DNA from: Mycolicibacterium frederiksbergense
Lineage (GTDB): Bacteria > Actinomycetota > Actinomycetes > Mycobacteriales > Mycobacteriaceae
NCBI RefSeq assembly: GCF_012223425.1
Contig: NZ_CP038799.1
Span: 4,820,249-4,884,248 of the forward strand
Length of the DNA stretch: 64,000 bases
Reading direction: 5' to 3'
Of this stretch, positions 17,829 to 28,546 are shown piece by piece. The number at the start of each line of letters is the position of its first letter. Position 1 is the first letter of the stretch. The position numbers and the translations under genes were made by a program. The notes beneath the pieces were generated by a model, which had not been told where the DNA came from, ran no database searches, and worked only from the letters and a program-made list of their open reading frames with translations.

Positions 17829-17834
17829 AGATTA
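17829..17834 (-). promoter_or_regulatory. Candidate -10 box of the FAS-II operon
   Basis: TAATCT on the minus strand fits the mycobacterial TANNNT -10 pattern and would start transcription about 36 bases before the fabD GTG. The matching -35 position falls inside the palindrome at 17851-17873. Confidence 0.4.
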
Positions 17835-17850
17835 TGAACCTTGTCTTATT

Positions 17851-17873
17851 CTTTTGTGGAGTTTCCACAAAAG
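17851..17873. promoter_or_regulatory. Perfect palindrome at the FAS-II promoter, likely MabR operator
   Basis: CTTTTGTGGA and TCCACAAAAG are exact inverted repeats (10-bp arms, 3-base spacer) in the 130-bp gap between mabR and fabD. MabR is known to bind the promoter of this operon in M. tuberculosis. The position, symmetry and overlap with the likely -35 region make this the natural site. Half-site copies occur upstream of mabR. Confidence 0.7.
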
Positions 17874-17916
17874 CGCACGTGAAGCGACCGCGCCGAGACC
17901 TGGCCGCAACCTGGGC

Positions 17917-19203
17917 TCACGGGTTATATCCGCCCCACCGGGTGAGCTGTTGTCCACCTGACGCGCCGGAATAGCCATTTGGCGAGCTGAAGTGGCTTGC
18001 GTCACCTTTCAGCCGTCCCACCGTGGTGGCGACCCGCAGCACGTACGCATCGCGGGGGACCGTCGGATCCCGGCCCGTGAAATCGGTGATTCGCTTGAGG
18101 CGATATCGCACGGTGTTTGGATGAACCGTCAATTTCCGCGCGCACGCCTCGATGGCGCCGCCGGAGTCGAGGTAGGCGTCGAGCGTCTTGGTCAGCGCAG
18201 GGTCGGCATCGGCGAGCGGTCGCATCACCTCGGTCGCCAGCACGGCCACAGCGCTGGGGTCGCCCAGCAGGGCTCGCTCGGGGAGCAGCTCCCGTGACGA
18301 CACGGGACGCGGTGCGCCGCTCCAGCCTGCGACGGCGTTCATACCGGCAATGGCCTCGGCGGCGCTGCGATGGGCCGCCCCCAGCGTCGGCACCGTCGGC
18401 CCGATGACCACCGGACCGTCGCCGAACACCGTCATCAGCTCCGACAGGAACCGCTCGGTCGGCGACAGTCCACCGGTGACGATGGTGACCAACCAGGTGC
18501 CGTGCACATCCGACAGGGCTGCCCGGCCGCATTTCCTGGCCGCGGCGTGCACGTCGTCACCGGTCTGCTCAAGGCGATCCGGGCGCGGCAGCCCGACGAT
18601 GACGGTGGCCGGTGCGGTCGCGTCCCAGTTCAGGGCGGCCGCCTGGGATTGCAGTTCGGGTCCCATGTCCCCGCGCACCACGGCGTCGACCAGGTTGGCT
18701 TCCATCCGGGTGTCCCAGGCGCCGCGGGCCTCGGCCTGATCGGCGTAGGCGGTGGCGGCGGCGAACGCCAGGTCGCGGCTGTAGCGCAGGATGCCCGCGG
18801 TCAGTGCCGTGAGCTGCTCCTCGTTTCGGGCCAGCAGGGGCACGACTTCCTCGAAGTACTCCATGGTGACCCGCACCATCTCCACCGACTGGCGCAGCGC
18901 GACGCGGCGGCGCAGGTCCTGGGGCACCACCTCGAAGGCCTGGGCGGTGTAGCCGACATCGCTGTTGGGATCGCGCATCCACTCGACGAAGTTGATCACC
19001 GCGGTCTGCACAACGAGCTGCACGCTGGCGCGCTGGGAGGCCTCCAGGTCGGCGAAGAACGGCAGCCGGGTCTCCAGGGCGTGCACCGCCTCGGTCGCCA
19101 GGCGGCCCGAATACTGCTTGAGGCGGCGCAGCGCCGACTCGGGGACGCTCTGCAGCACTTCCAGCGTCGACGCCGGAGGCGGGGCAAACCGATTGTCGGG
19201 CAT
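17917..19203 (-). CDS. mabR: MabR, PucR-type regulator of the FAS-II operon (Rv2242)
   Basis: A 428-residue regulator. The C-terminal PucR helix-turn-helix is clear at about residues 350-390 (GGAIEACARKLTVHPNTVRYRLKRITDFTGRD). The N-terminal region (LKQYSGRLATEAV, then FFADLEASQRASV) is almost identical to Rv2242 as I recall it. In M. tuberculosis MabR binds the fasII promoter and controls fatty acid elongation. A TTG two codons upstream is possible, but the ATG at 19203 fits the family start and has a TATCTT box at -12 to -7. The gene lies between the aceE terminator and fabD. Confidence 0.95.
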   Translation of the reverse strand: MPDNRFAPPPASTLEVLQSVPESALRRLKQYSGRLATEAVHALETRLPFFADLEASQRASVQLVVQTAVINFVEWMRDPNSDVGYTAQAFEVVPQDLRRRVALRQSVEMVRVTMEYFEEVVPLLARNEEQLTALTAGILRYSRDLAFAAATAYADQAEARGAWDTRMEANLVDAVVRGDMGPELQSQAAALNWDATAPATVIVGLPRPDRLEQTGDDVHAAARKCGRAALSDVHGTWLVTIVTGGLSPTERFLSELMTVFGDGPVVIGPTVPTLGAAHRSAAEAIAGMNAVAGWSGAPRPVSSRELLPERALLGDPSAVAVLATEVMRPLADADPALTKTLDAYLDSGGAIEACARKLTVHPNTVRYRLKRITDFTGRDPTVPRDAYVLRVATTVGRLKGDASHFSSPNGYSGASGGQQLTRWGGYNP

Positions 19204-19209
19204 CCCCAA

Positions 19210-19215
19210 AAGATA
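19210..19215 (-). promoter_or_regulatory. -10 hexamer of a leaderless mabR promoter
   Basis: TATCTT on the minus strand is at -12 to -7 of the mabR ATG, the spacing expected for a leaderless start. The GGGG directly before the ATG is a weak ribosome site at best. Confidence 0.5.
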
Positions 19216-19224
19216 CGCCTGATT

Positions 19225-19243
19225 TTTGTAGAGGTTTGTGGAG
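19225..19243. promoter_or_regulatory. Two MabR-like half-sites upstream of mabR
   Basis: TTTGTAGAG (19225-19233) and TTTGTGGAG (19235-19243) are direct repeats spaced 10 bp, one helical turn. They match one arm of the fabD-promoter palindrome (TTTTGTGGA). They sit 22-40 bp upstream of the mabR ATG, covering its -35 region, which suggests autoregulation. Confidence 0.5.
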
Positions 19244-19278
19244 CGTCAGCCGTCACGAGGGCGGCTGACGCTCCACAA
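19236..19278 (-). terminator. Strong hairpin downstream of aceE
   Basis: A perfect 17-bp stem (19236-19252 with 19262-19278) around a 9-base loop begins four bases after the aceE stop. No good T-run follows. It should end aceE transcripts and separate them from mabR. The distal arm shares bases with a MabR-like half-site. Confidence 0.7.
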
Positions 19279-19282
19279 CTCG

Positions 19283-22072
<2,790 letters not shown>

Positions 22073-22224
22073 CTACGGCTCCTCGGTTGAAAGGTGCTTG
22101 GTGTCGGATAATTGATGCTTGTGGCACCCTCTATCGTCCCCCTATCCTGCCGCAGATCACCGGGCGGGGTTGCCTACTGCAATGATCTGCCCATCACGGC
22201 GGCGAACCGGTAAGTTTGGCGACG

Positions 22225-22806
22225 ATGCTGAACAGTTGGCGGAGGTCCGCGGCACCGAGGCGGACGCGCATCGCCGCGCTGGCACTGGGCGTGCCCGCCG
22301 GCCTGGCCATGATCGTGGTGGGATGCTCAAGTGTCACCAGCGGTACCGCAACGGTGAACACGGCCGACGCGCCGATCTATCAGGCCTCGGTGTCGGCATC
22401 TGCTGCCGAGTCGGCGGCAAGTTCGAGCGCCAAGGAGTCCGAGCGCCAGGTGTCGATCACCAAGAGCGCGGTGCACTCCTCGTGCGAGGCGATCAGCAAC
22501 AGCAGCGCGGACGCCATCAGTTCGGTCAACGCCTATGTCGACGCGTACAACCAGAACGCCGACGCGGCGGCCACCGCGGGGCCGGCGATCGACGCGCTGA
22601 ACGGCAGCGCGGACCTGGTCGCGGGCAGTCTGTCCGATCCGCTGGGGCCCGAGTTGAGGGGTGCGCTCACCCGCTGGGTCGACGCCGCGCGGGCGGTGGC
22701 CTCGGCGATCGCGACAGATATCGGGCCGAGTCCCTTCAATGACGCCATCAACGAATTGAACGATTCCCGGACGGTGGCGCTGGACCTCTGCGACGCGGCT
22801 TACTGA
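22225..22806 (+). CDS. Small lipoprotein (Rv2240c-like)
   Basis: A 193-residue exported lipoprotein of unknown function. A basic, hydrophobic N-terminus ends in lipobox V-V-G-C (Cys34). It is followed by a Ser/Ala-rich stretch (SVSASAAESAASSSAKESE) and a helical domain with two further cysteines. A TTG three codons upstream is an alternative start. The position between aceE and the DUF3052 gene is that of Rv2240c, though this protein is shorter than I remember for M. tuberculosis. Confidence 0.75.
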   Translation: MLNSWRRSAAPRRTRIAALALGVPAGLAMIVVGCSSVTSGTATVNTADAPIYQASVSASAAESAASSSAKESERQVSITKSAVHSSCEAISNSSADAISSVNAYVDAYNQNADAAATAGPAIDALNGSADLVAGSLSDPLGPELRGALTRWVDAARAVASAIATDIGPSPFNDAINELNDSRTVALDLCDAAY

Positions 22807-22823
22807 CGAACTGGGTCAAACTT

Positions 22824-22839
22824 GCCGCCAGGGGGCGGC
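22824..22839 (+). terminator. Short GC hairpin after the lipoprotein gene
   Basis: GCCGCC and GGCGGC (6-bp arms, 4-base loop) lie 18 bases after the lipoprotein stop. There is no T-run, so this is a weak terminator candidate. Confidence 0.3.
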
Positions 22840-22916
22840 TACCACAACACGACGTGCGACGATAAGGCTCCAGAAGTTCGGAGGCGCATACGAAGCAGGA
22901 TGAGGGAGGACAGAAG

Positions 22917-23351
22917 GTGGTCGCGGCGGGGAAGGATTCCGACCCGAATTACGCCCAGAAGTTGGGTATCGAGAAGGGTCAGGTCGTCCAGGAGTTGGGC
23001 TGGGACGAGGACACCGACGACGATATCCGGTTTGACGTCGAGGATGCGTGCGGCGGTGAAATGCTGGACGAGGACTCCGACGAGGTTGTCGACGTGGTGC
23101 TGCTGTGGTGGCGCGATGACGATGGTGACCTGGTGGACCGGCTGATGGACGCCATCACCCCGCTCGCCGATGACGGCGTGATCTGGGTGGTGACGCCGAA
23201 GACCGGCAAGCCCGGCCACGTGCAGCCGGCCGAGATCGCCGAGTCCGCGCCCACCGCGGGGCTCATGCAGACCTCGTCGGCGAATCTGGGCGACTGGAGC
23301 GCCAGCCGGTTGGTGCAGCCGAAGTCCAAGGCCGTCGCGAAAAGCCGGTAG
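22917..23351 (+). CDS. DUF3052 family protein (Rv2239c-like)
   Basis: A 144-residue acidic protein of a conserved actinobacterial family with no assigned function. The core (QKLGIEKGQVVQELGWDED, then VVLLWWRDDDGDLVDRLMDA and DGVIWVVTPK) looks like a small alpha/beta domain, ending in a basic tail. The GTG at 22917 has a GAGGGAGGA ribosome site. It ends two bases before ahpE, so the two form an operon and share a likely link to redox or stress. Confidence 0.85.
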   Translation: MVAAGKDSDPNYAQKLGIEKGQVVQELGWDEDTDDDIRFDVEDACGGEMLDEDSDEVVDVVLLWWRDDDGDLVDRLMDAITPLADDGVIWVVTPKTGKPGHVQPAEIAESAPTAGLMQTSSANLGDWSASRLVQPKSKAVAKSR

Positions 23352-23353
23352 GC

Positions 23354-23815
23354 ATGCTCGCTGTCGGCGACAGCGCGCCGGACTTCACGCTCAAGGACCA
23401 GCACGGCCGCGCCGTCACGCTCTCGACGATGCGTGGCAAGAACGTGCTGCTGGTGTTCTTCCCGCTGGCGTTCACCGGGGTGTGTCAGGGCGAACTCGGG
23501 GAGATCCGCGACCAGCTGCCCGAGTACCAGAACGACGACACCGCGGTGCTCACCATTTCCGTCGGACCGCCACCCACCCACAAGGTCTGGGCCACCGACA
23601 ACGGCTTCGACTTCCCGGTGCTGTCCGATTTCTGGCCACACGGTGCGGTGACGCAGTCCTACGGTGTCTTCAACGCCGACGCCGGCTACCCCAATCGGGG
23701 CACGTTCGCCGTCGACCGCGACGGCATCATCCGTTTCGCGGAGATGATGCAGCCCGGCGAGCTTCGCGACCAGTTGGTCTGGCGACAGGCGCTGGCGGCC
23801 TTGCGGGGCGGCTGA
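23354..23815 (+). CDS. ahpE: One-cysteine peroxiredoxin AhpE
   Basis: A 153-residue thioredoxin-fold peroxidase that reduces peroxides and peroxynitrite in the cytosol. The peroxidatic cysteine is Cys44 in FPLAFTGVCQGEL, and the APDFTLKDQ start is typical. There is no resolving cysteine in a second motif, as in M. tuberculosis AhpE, a 1-Cys enzyme recycled by mycothiol/mycoredoxin. It is cotranscribed with the DUF3052 gene and followed by tRNA-Val. Confidence 0.94.
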   Translation: MLAVGDSAPDFTLKDQHGRAVTLSTMRGKNVLLVFFPLAFTGVCQGELGEIRDQLPEYQNDDTAVLTISVGPPPTHKVWATDNGFDFPVLSDFWPHGAVTQSYGVFNADAGYPNRGTFAVDRDGIIRFAEMMQPGELRDQLVWRQALAALRGG

Positions 23816-23859
23816 GGATTTCACCGCACGCGGGCGCGACGTGTAAGTTGCCTGCGACG

Positions 23860-23934
23860 GGGCGCGTAGCTCAGTGGTAGAGCTCTGGTTTTACACACCA
23901 GCGGTCGGCGGTTCGATACCGTCCGCGCCCACCA
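23860..23934 (+). tRNA. tRNA-Val (anticodon UAC)
   Basis: A complete cloverleaf: acceptor GGGCGCG with CGCGCCC, D-arm GCTC-GAGC, anticodon stem CTGGT/ACCAG with loop TTTACAC giving anticodon TAC, and T-arm GGCGG-TTCGATA-CCGTC. The 3' end has A73 and an encoded CCA. In M. tuberculosis a tRNA-Val also follows ahpE. Confidence 0.96.
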
Positions 23935-23961
23935 GTGTTACTGCAGTTCCAAGGATGCCGG

Positions 23962-23980
23962 GGCCGGGGTATTCCCGGCC
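23962..23980 (+). terminator. Hairpin after tRNA-Val
   Basis: GGCCGGG and CCCGGCC (7-bp perfect arms, 5-base loop) begin 28 bases after the tRNA. It has no T-run but is well placed to end the tRNA transcript. Confidence 0.4.
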
Positions 23981-24035
23981 ACGGGGGTACAACCGATCCC
24001 TGCCTGCGCCCAATGAACTGCGCCGTACTCGATGC

Positions 24036-24718
24036 ATGGCCAACAATGACACCCTCATCGCGCTGGTAACCGGAGCCAACACCGGTATCGGATTCCACCT
24101 GACGCAACAACTCGCCCGCACCGGGGTCCGCGTGCTGCTGGGATCCCGCGATACGGCGCGCGGTTCACACGCTGCCGGCCAACTGAGCGCGGACGGGCTC
24201 GACGTGGATCACCTCACCGTCGATGTCACCGACGACCGGACGATCGGGGGCGCAGTCGAACACGTAGCCGCGACCTACGGCCGGCTGGACATCCTGATCA
24301 ACAACGCCGCCATCGTCGGTGACGGACTGCCGGCCTCAAAGGTCAGCCGGGCGTCGCTGCTACAGACATTCGACACCAATGCCGCCGGGATCGTCGCCGT
24401 CACCAATGCGTTCCTGCCCCTGCCGCGGAAATCCGGAAGCCCCAGGGTTCTGAATGTGCCGAGCGAACTGGGATCGACCCGCCTGGTCAACGATCCGGAC
24501 TGGGCGCACAGTTCCGTCGCCGCGGCCGCGTATCAGGCCTCCAAGAGCGGCCTGGACATGCTGACCGTTCTCTACGCCAAAGAGCTTGCCCACGAGAAGA
24601 TCTCGGTACTGCCGGCGATCCCGCCGAGGGTGCGGCCGGCATCGTGGCCATTGCGCTGGCCGCCGGGCCCGCCACCGGCCAGTTCTTCAATTGGCAGGGC
24701 GAGGTGGTCAATTGGTGA
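24036..24718 (+). pseudogene. Short-chain dehydrogenase/reductase, disrupted near the C-terminus
   Basis: The first 190 residues are a normal SDR: cofactor motif TGANTGIG, NNAA at strand 4, a Ser in NVPSELGS and the catalytic YQASK. After KISV (near 24606) the expected N-A-V-x-P-G-Y-x-x-T-D cofactor loop is missing. The typical end (AEGAAGIVAIALAAGP... to QGEVVNW, stop 24716-24718) lies in another reading frame. The open frame instead runs into arginine/proline-rich nonsense. This fits an out-of-frame internal deletion of a few dozen bases. The product would lack part of the NAD(P) site. Confidence 0.75.
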
Positions 24719-24886
24719 TCGGTTTACCGCCTGAACTGCGTGTGGATCGTGCACATCGCGATGAGACAGGACAGGACCAGGGCGGCACGGCGGGCCGAAG
24801 GACGTGCTCTTAGTGGCGGCCGACACAATGGATGTGAACCCGCCCGCGCGCACTATTGACACCGCACGGGTCGGACAGAAAAAGCA

Positions 24887-24917
24887 GGGCGGGCCCGAAT
24901 GATATTCGGACCCGCCC
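24887..24917 (-). terminator. Rho-independent terminator of the 84-residue lipoprotein gene
   Basis: Arms 24887-24899 and 24905-24917 pair at 12 of 13 positions (GGGCGGG...CCGAA) around a 5-base loop. On the minus strand the stem is followed within three bases by TTTTT. It lies 18 bases past the lipoprotein stop. One of the few canonical intrinsic terminators in the window. Confidence 0.8.
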
Positions 24918-24935
24918 GTACTTAATGGAAATCGG

Positions 24936-25190
24936 TCAGTCGTTCGGACCTTCGACGGTCTGCTGCGGCGCCGTCACCGGGGGAGTGAATACGCCACCGC
25001 CGGGGTTGAGCGACTTCTCGGTGGGGGTCAGTGAGACCTCCGTGGTGGTCGTGGTGGTGGTGGGCGTCTCTTCGGGCGTGTCGCTGTCACTGCTGCACGC
25101 TGCGGTGAAGCCGATCATCGCGATGATGGCGCCACCGCCAACCGCTGCCGAAATCCGACGACGAGCCAGACGATTTGTTGCCATCTTCAT
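24936..25190 (-). CDS. Small Thr/Pro-rich lipoprotein
   Basis: An 84-residue exported lipoprotein. A basic twin-Arg-like N-terminus (LARRRISAAV) leads into a hydrophobic segment and lipobox T-A-A-C (Cys32). The mature part is a Ser/Asp then Thr-rich, probably O-mannosylated linker and a Pro-rich tail with no folded domain. The ATG has an AAAGGA ribosome site. The function is unknown. It is monocistronic, closed by an intrinsic terminator. Confidence 0.8.
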   Translation of the reverse strand: MKMATNRLARRRISAAVGGGAIIAMIGFTAACSSDSDTPEETPTTTTTTTEVSLTPTEKSLNPGGGVFTPPVTAPQQTVEGPND

Positions 25191-25761
25191 GTCCTTTACG
25201 TGTGGTCAATGTGGTGAAACGTGGGTCGGCGCGATGGTCTGGGAAAACCGGCGATCCGATGTCACAAACTGTAACGCAGCACCTGCATCGGTACATTCCC
25301 TATCCTGTGCTCCGCGCGTATGGATTGGCGCGGCCAGAGGTTGAGTAAGTGGCCGTATATCGAATCCGTGACATTTGTTGTCGACGTACAAAACGGGCCT
25401 CCCCGGGGCCACACCTGGGCCTGGACTCCGCCGGTCCTGGGGATAACCCCCGGATGACACGCGGGATTCCCACCTGGACAACCACCTTGGTGAAATTCGA
25501 CCATAGATGTGGAATGTCCACCGGCCGAGAAGTGTTGGTGATTGGTGTGAGTGCCGTGCCAGTGATGACGCGGGCTCATACGTTGAGAGACAGCACACGT
25601 CTGGTTCAGCGGAAGGCGGGTCACGTGCCTGAAACCTACTGATATGCCGATAGATAACTCCTAGAAACCACAAGTCACAACTTCAGAAATCACAGAGTCA
25701 CGCCCCGGGTGTCCCTTGCGCGCCGCCGGGTGGTTGAACTGTGCCGGAAAGGAACACGAAA
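25191..25761. other. 570-bp region without a supported gene
   Basis: This gap separates two divergent small exported-protein genes and is less GC-rich than its surroundings. Open frames of up to 155 codons exist on the minus strand, but their composition (many Arg, His, Ser, no recognisable motif, no ribosome site) is not protein-like. It must hold both promoters and may contain long leaders; I see no tRNA, riboswitch or clear hairpin. Confidence 0.5.
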
Positions 25762-26040
25762 ATGCAGAAAATCCTCCTGGCCTCGGCAGCCTTCATGGCA
25801 TTGGCGGGCGGCTCATTCGGGTTGGCGGCCACCGCGTCGGCGGCCCCGGCTGGAGCGTCGTCGGTCGAGAAAACTATCTATGACCTGCGCACTCAGGGCT
25901 ACAACGTGCAGCTGAACGGCACCCGCAACGGGCCGTTGTCCAATTGCTCGGTCGACTCCGTGCGCGGAGCGTCCGACGCGAGCGTTCCGGGTGCGACGGT
26001 CTACGTGGACCTGTCCTGCCCCGCCGAGTACCAGTACTGA
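25762..26040 (+). CDS. Small secreted protein
   Basis: A 92-residue exported protein. The signal peptide ends at ATASA (cleavage about residue 27). The mature 65 residues have YDLRTQGYNVQLNG and two cysteines (SNCSVD, LSCP) that could form one disulfide. Mycobacteria carry several such small secreted proteins of unknown role. A GTG 21 bases upstream is open, but the ATG at 25762 begins the signal peptide and follows a GGAAAGGAA ribosome site. Confidence 0.8.
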   Translation: MQKILLASAAFMALAGGSFGLAATASAAPAGASSVEKTIYDLRTQGYNVQLNGTRNGPLSNCSVDSVRGASDASVPGATVYVDLSCPAEYQY

Positions 26041-26063
26041 TCGCTACCGGGTCGCGGTGCCGC

Positions 26064-26690
26064 TCACCCCGTGAGCGGCACCGCGACCTCATTGCGGCGC
26101 CGGAAGGGCAGCGTCCATGGCGGGTCGTAAAACCATGCCACCGGCTGCCCGTCGGTCTTGAAGTCGGTGCCGTGCAGGGCCGTCAGGAGCTCGGCCGATT
26201 TGGCCGTGATGGCCGTCGAACTGCGGTCACCGCTGAAGCGCAGCACGGCGAAGCGTTCGGATGGCACCTCCACCACCGTCACTGAACTGTCGTCGGGTTC
26301 GGGCAGCGTCTCCATCGACCACTTCGAGGGCATGTAGAACCGGATCACCGAATCGCCGGTGCCCCCGGTTTGGGTCTGTGCGACCGGAGCCGTCATGGCG
26401 ATCTTCTCGCCGTGCTGCGCCACCGGGGCCGTCATCGCGATCGTCGTCTTGCGGTGATTGCCGCCGAAGATGTAGCCGGCCAGCCGCCGGAAGCCCTCGC
26501 TGCGCGCATCCTGACCGTCGCCGTGCACGCTCGTCTGTGCCGCAACGCGCGGACCATACCGACGGATCTCGATCTCACCGAGGTTGTCCTCGTGAACGTA
26601 GAGCGGTTCTTCGGTACCCGCACGGATACCGAAGACACCCCCGACTCCCTGGACGAACTGGGTGGCAGCACCTGCGATCTTCGTCAGCAT
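26064..26690 (-). CDS. SOUL-family haem-binding protein
   Basis: A 208-residue protein of the SOUL/HBP fold. Diagnostic segments are YVHEDNLGEIEIRRYGPRVAAQT, GFRRLAGYIFGGN, KTTIAMTAPVAQ (repeated in a second MTAPVAQ) and FYMPSKW. Family members bind haem or other tetrapyrroles loosely; some act in haem delivery. No signal peptide is evident, although the first 20 residues are mildly hydrophobic. It ends tail to tail with the secreted-protein gene. Confidence 0.88.
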   Translation of the reverse strand: MLTKIAGAATQFVQGVGGVFGIRAGTEEPLYVHEDNLGEIEIRRYGPRVAAQTSVHGDGQDARSEGFRRLAGYIFGGNHRKTTIAMTAPVAQHGEKIAMTAPVAQTQTGGTGDSVIRFYMPSKWSMETLPEPDDSSVTVVEVPSERFAVLRFSGDRSSTAITAKSAELLTALHGTDFKTDGQPVAWFYDPPWTLPFRRRNEVAVPLTG

Positions 26691-26719
26691 GACCTAGCAA
26701 GTACCCGCTCGCGCGTCCC

Positions 26720-27547
26720 TCACACCACCGGTTTGCCGCGTCGCGCACGCGATCGCATATCCCAGAGATAGAGCTGGTAGCCGAACAACCACAGATCGCG
26801 CGGGACGACGCGGTCGGCGATCCGCAACGCGACGAGCAGGGCGTCGAACGCCCGTTGCTGGCGGCCGGTCCAGCGCAACCGCATCAGGGTGCGGAACTCG
26901 GCGGGCAGGAATCCGGTCGTCGCGAACAGGTTCAGCGGGCCGGCCACCTGGCGCAGCGGGGTCGGCAGGAACACCAGCGCCGCCACTCCGTAGAGATGCC
27001 TGCGCACGGGCTCGTCGATCCGCAGATCGTCCAGTGATCGTTTCCAGTACTCCTCGAACGCGACCCGATCCGCCGGCCACATGTCCTCGCGTACCTGCAG
27101 CGTGGTGCCTAGTCGTGCGGCGTCCCGGTACACCGCATCGGCGGACTCGTCATCGAGTGGGCCGTAGAGGAACTCGTGCTGATCGAGGTAGTAGCGGTAC
27201 AGGCAGGCCGCCACCCACAGTTGCAGCGCGGGATCGAATGCGTGGTAGCGCACGGGGCTGTCCGCACGGGACCGGATCTGGCGGTGCGCGGTGTCGACGG
27301 CCCCGCGGATCAGTGCTCTGTCGCCCTCGGTTCCCACGGTGGCCGCCGCCAGATAGGTGCCGGTGGTGCGGGCCCGTTTGAACGGATGCTGATAGACGTT
27401 GCCGCGGTCCACCGGGCTCTCCAGGACGCCGTACCCGACGCCGGGGGACGCCAGCTGCATAATGACGTTCGCGGCAGGTGCCAGCGCCGCGGCCGGATTG
27501 ATCAGATCGGCGACACGCCTCGGATTCCGTGGGGGACCGAGCCTCAT
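26720..27547 (-). CDS. Oxygenase MpaB/DUF2236 family protein (Rv2237-like)
   Basis: A 275-residue protein of the DUF2236/MpaB group (fungal MpaB prenyl-chain oxygenase, bacterial latex-clearing relatives). Seen here are RGNVYQHPFKRARTTGTYLAAATVG near the N-terminus, the central YHAFDPALQLWVAACLYRYY and the C-terminal LFGYQLYLWDMRSRARRGKPVV. The family carries a b-type haem; the substrate here is unknown. The ATG at 27547 is 36 bp from the divergent cobD start, as Rv2237 and cobD are arranged. Confidence 0.82.
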   Translation of the reverse strand: MRLGPPRNPRRVADLINPAAALAPAANVIMQLASPGVGYGVLESPVDRGNVYQHPFKRARTTGTYLAAATVGTEGDRALIRGAVDTAHRQIRSRADSPVRYHAFDPALQLWVAACLYRYYLDQHEFLYGPLDDESADAVYRDAARLGTTLQVREDMWPADRVAFEEYWKRSLDDLRIDEPVRRHLYGVAALVFLPTPLRQVAGPLNLFATTGFLPAEFRTLMRLRWTGRQQRAFDALLVALRIADRVVPRDLWLFGYQLYLWDMRSRARRGKPVV

Positions 27548-27583
27548 GCAACCGAGTACACCACCTTGTGAGACGCTGCCGAC

Positions 27584-28546
27584 GTGTTTGCGTCCAATGG
27601 CTGTGCCCGCGCGATCGGCCTGGCGGCCGGTTACCTGGCCGACGTGTTCCTGGCCGACCCGCAGCGCGGTCATCCCGTCGCCGCATTCGGGTCCGCCGCC
27701 GCGGCGCTGGAGCGCCGCACCTACGCCGACAACCGGGCCGCCGGCGCCGCCCACACCGCCGCGCTGCTCGGCGCCCTGGCGGTACTCGGGGTGGCCGTCG
27801 AGCGCACCGCGCGCCGGCGCGGCCCGGTGTGGGTGGCCGCGGCCACGGCGGTGAGCACCTACGTGGTGCTCGGCGGAACATCGTTGGCCCGTACCGGTGC
27901 CCGGCTGGCGGACACCCTGGAACACGACGATATCGACGGGGCCCGTGCGCTGCTGCCGTCGCTGTGTGGCCGTGACCCTTCGGCCCTGGACGCCGACGGT
28001 CTGGCCCGTGCCGCGCTGGAATCGGTCGCGGAGAACACCTCCGACGCGCAGGTCGCGCCGATCCTGTGGGGAGCGGTCGCGGGCGTGCCCGGCCTGCTGG
28101 TCTACCGAGGCGCCAACACCCTGGACGCGATGATCGGGCACAAGTCGCCCAGATATCTGCAGTTCGGTTGGGCAGCAGCCCGATTCGACGATGTGGTGAA
28201 CTATGTGGGGGCGCGTGCGACCGGGCTTGTCGTGGTGGCGGTCAGCGGCACACCGAGCGCCGCCTGGCGGGCCTGGCAACGCGACGCCGGCAAGCATCCC
28301 AGCCCCAACGCCGGTGTGGCCGAGGCGTCCTTCGCCGGGGCGCTGGGGGTGCAGCTCGGTGGCCCCACTCAGTACGCGCACCGCCTCGAGATACGTCCCA
28401 CCCTGGGTGAAGGGCCGGCCCCCGACGCCGCCGACCTGCGTCGCGGGGTGCGCCTCTCGCGGGCGGTGCAGGCCGGGGCGACCGTGCTGGCGGTGGCTGT
28501 CAGTGCCGTTTGCCGTACCGGTCGGCGAGCTTCTGCTCGGTGCTGA
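27584..28546 (+). CDS. cobD: Cobalamin biosynthesis protein CobD
   Basis: A 320-residue integral membrane protein (CobD/CbiB) that joins the aminopropanol side chain to adenosylcobyric acid. The DPQRGHPVAAFG start, the ESVAENTSDAQVAPILWGAVAG motif and the ANTLDAMIGHKSPRYLQFGWAAARFDD motif are diagnostic, with several hydrophobic helices between. The GTG at 27584 is the start. The last 15 or so codons run 47 bp into the convergent SURF1 gene and end in unusual basic residues, so the stop may have been lost and regained further on. Confidence 0.92.
   Translation: MFASNGCARAIGLAAGYLADVFLADPQRGHPVAAFGSAAAALERRTYADNRAAGAAHTAALLGALAVLGVAVERTARRRGPVWVAAATAVSTYVVLGGTSLARTGARLADTLEHDDIDGARALLPSLCGRDPSALDADGLARAALESVAENTSDAQVAPILWGAVAGVPGLLVYRGANTLDAMIGHKSPRYLQFGWAAARFDDVVNYVGARATGLVVVAVSGTPSAAWRAWQRDAGKHPSPNAGVAEASFAGALGVQLGGPTQYAHRLEIRPTLGEGPAPDAADLRRGVRLSRAVQAGATVLAVAVSAVCRTGRRASARC

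Noticed and set aside
25206..25673. A 155-codon minus-strand frame in the gap before the small secreted protein
   Set aside because: No ribosome site, erratic composition, overlaps other frames of equal quality and contains no recognisable segment.
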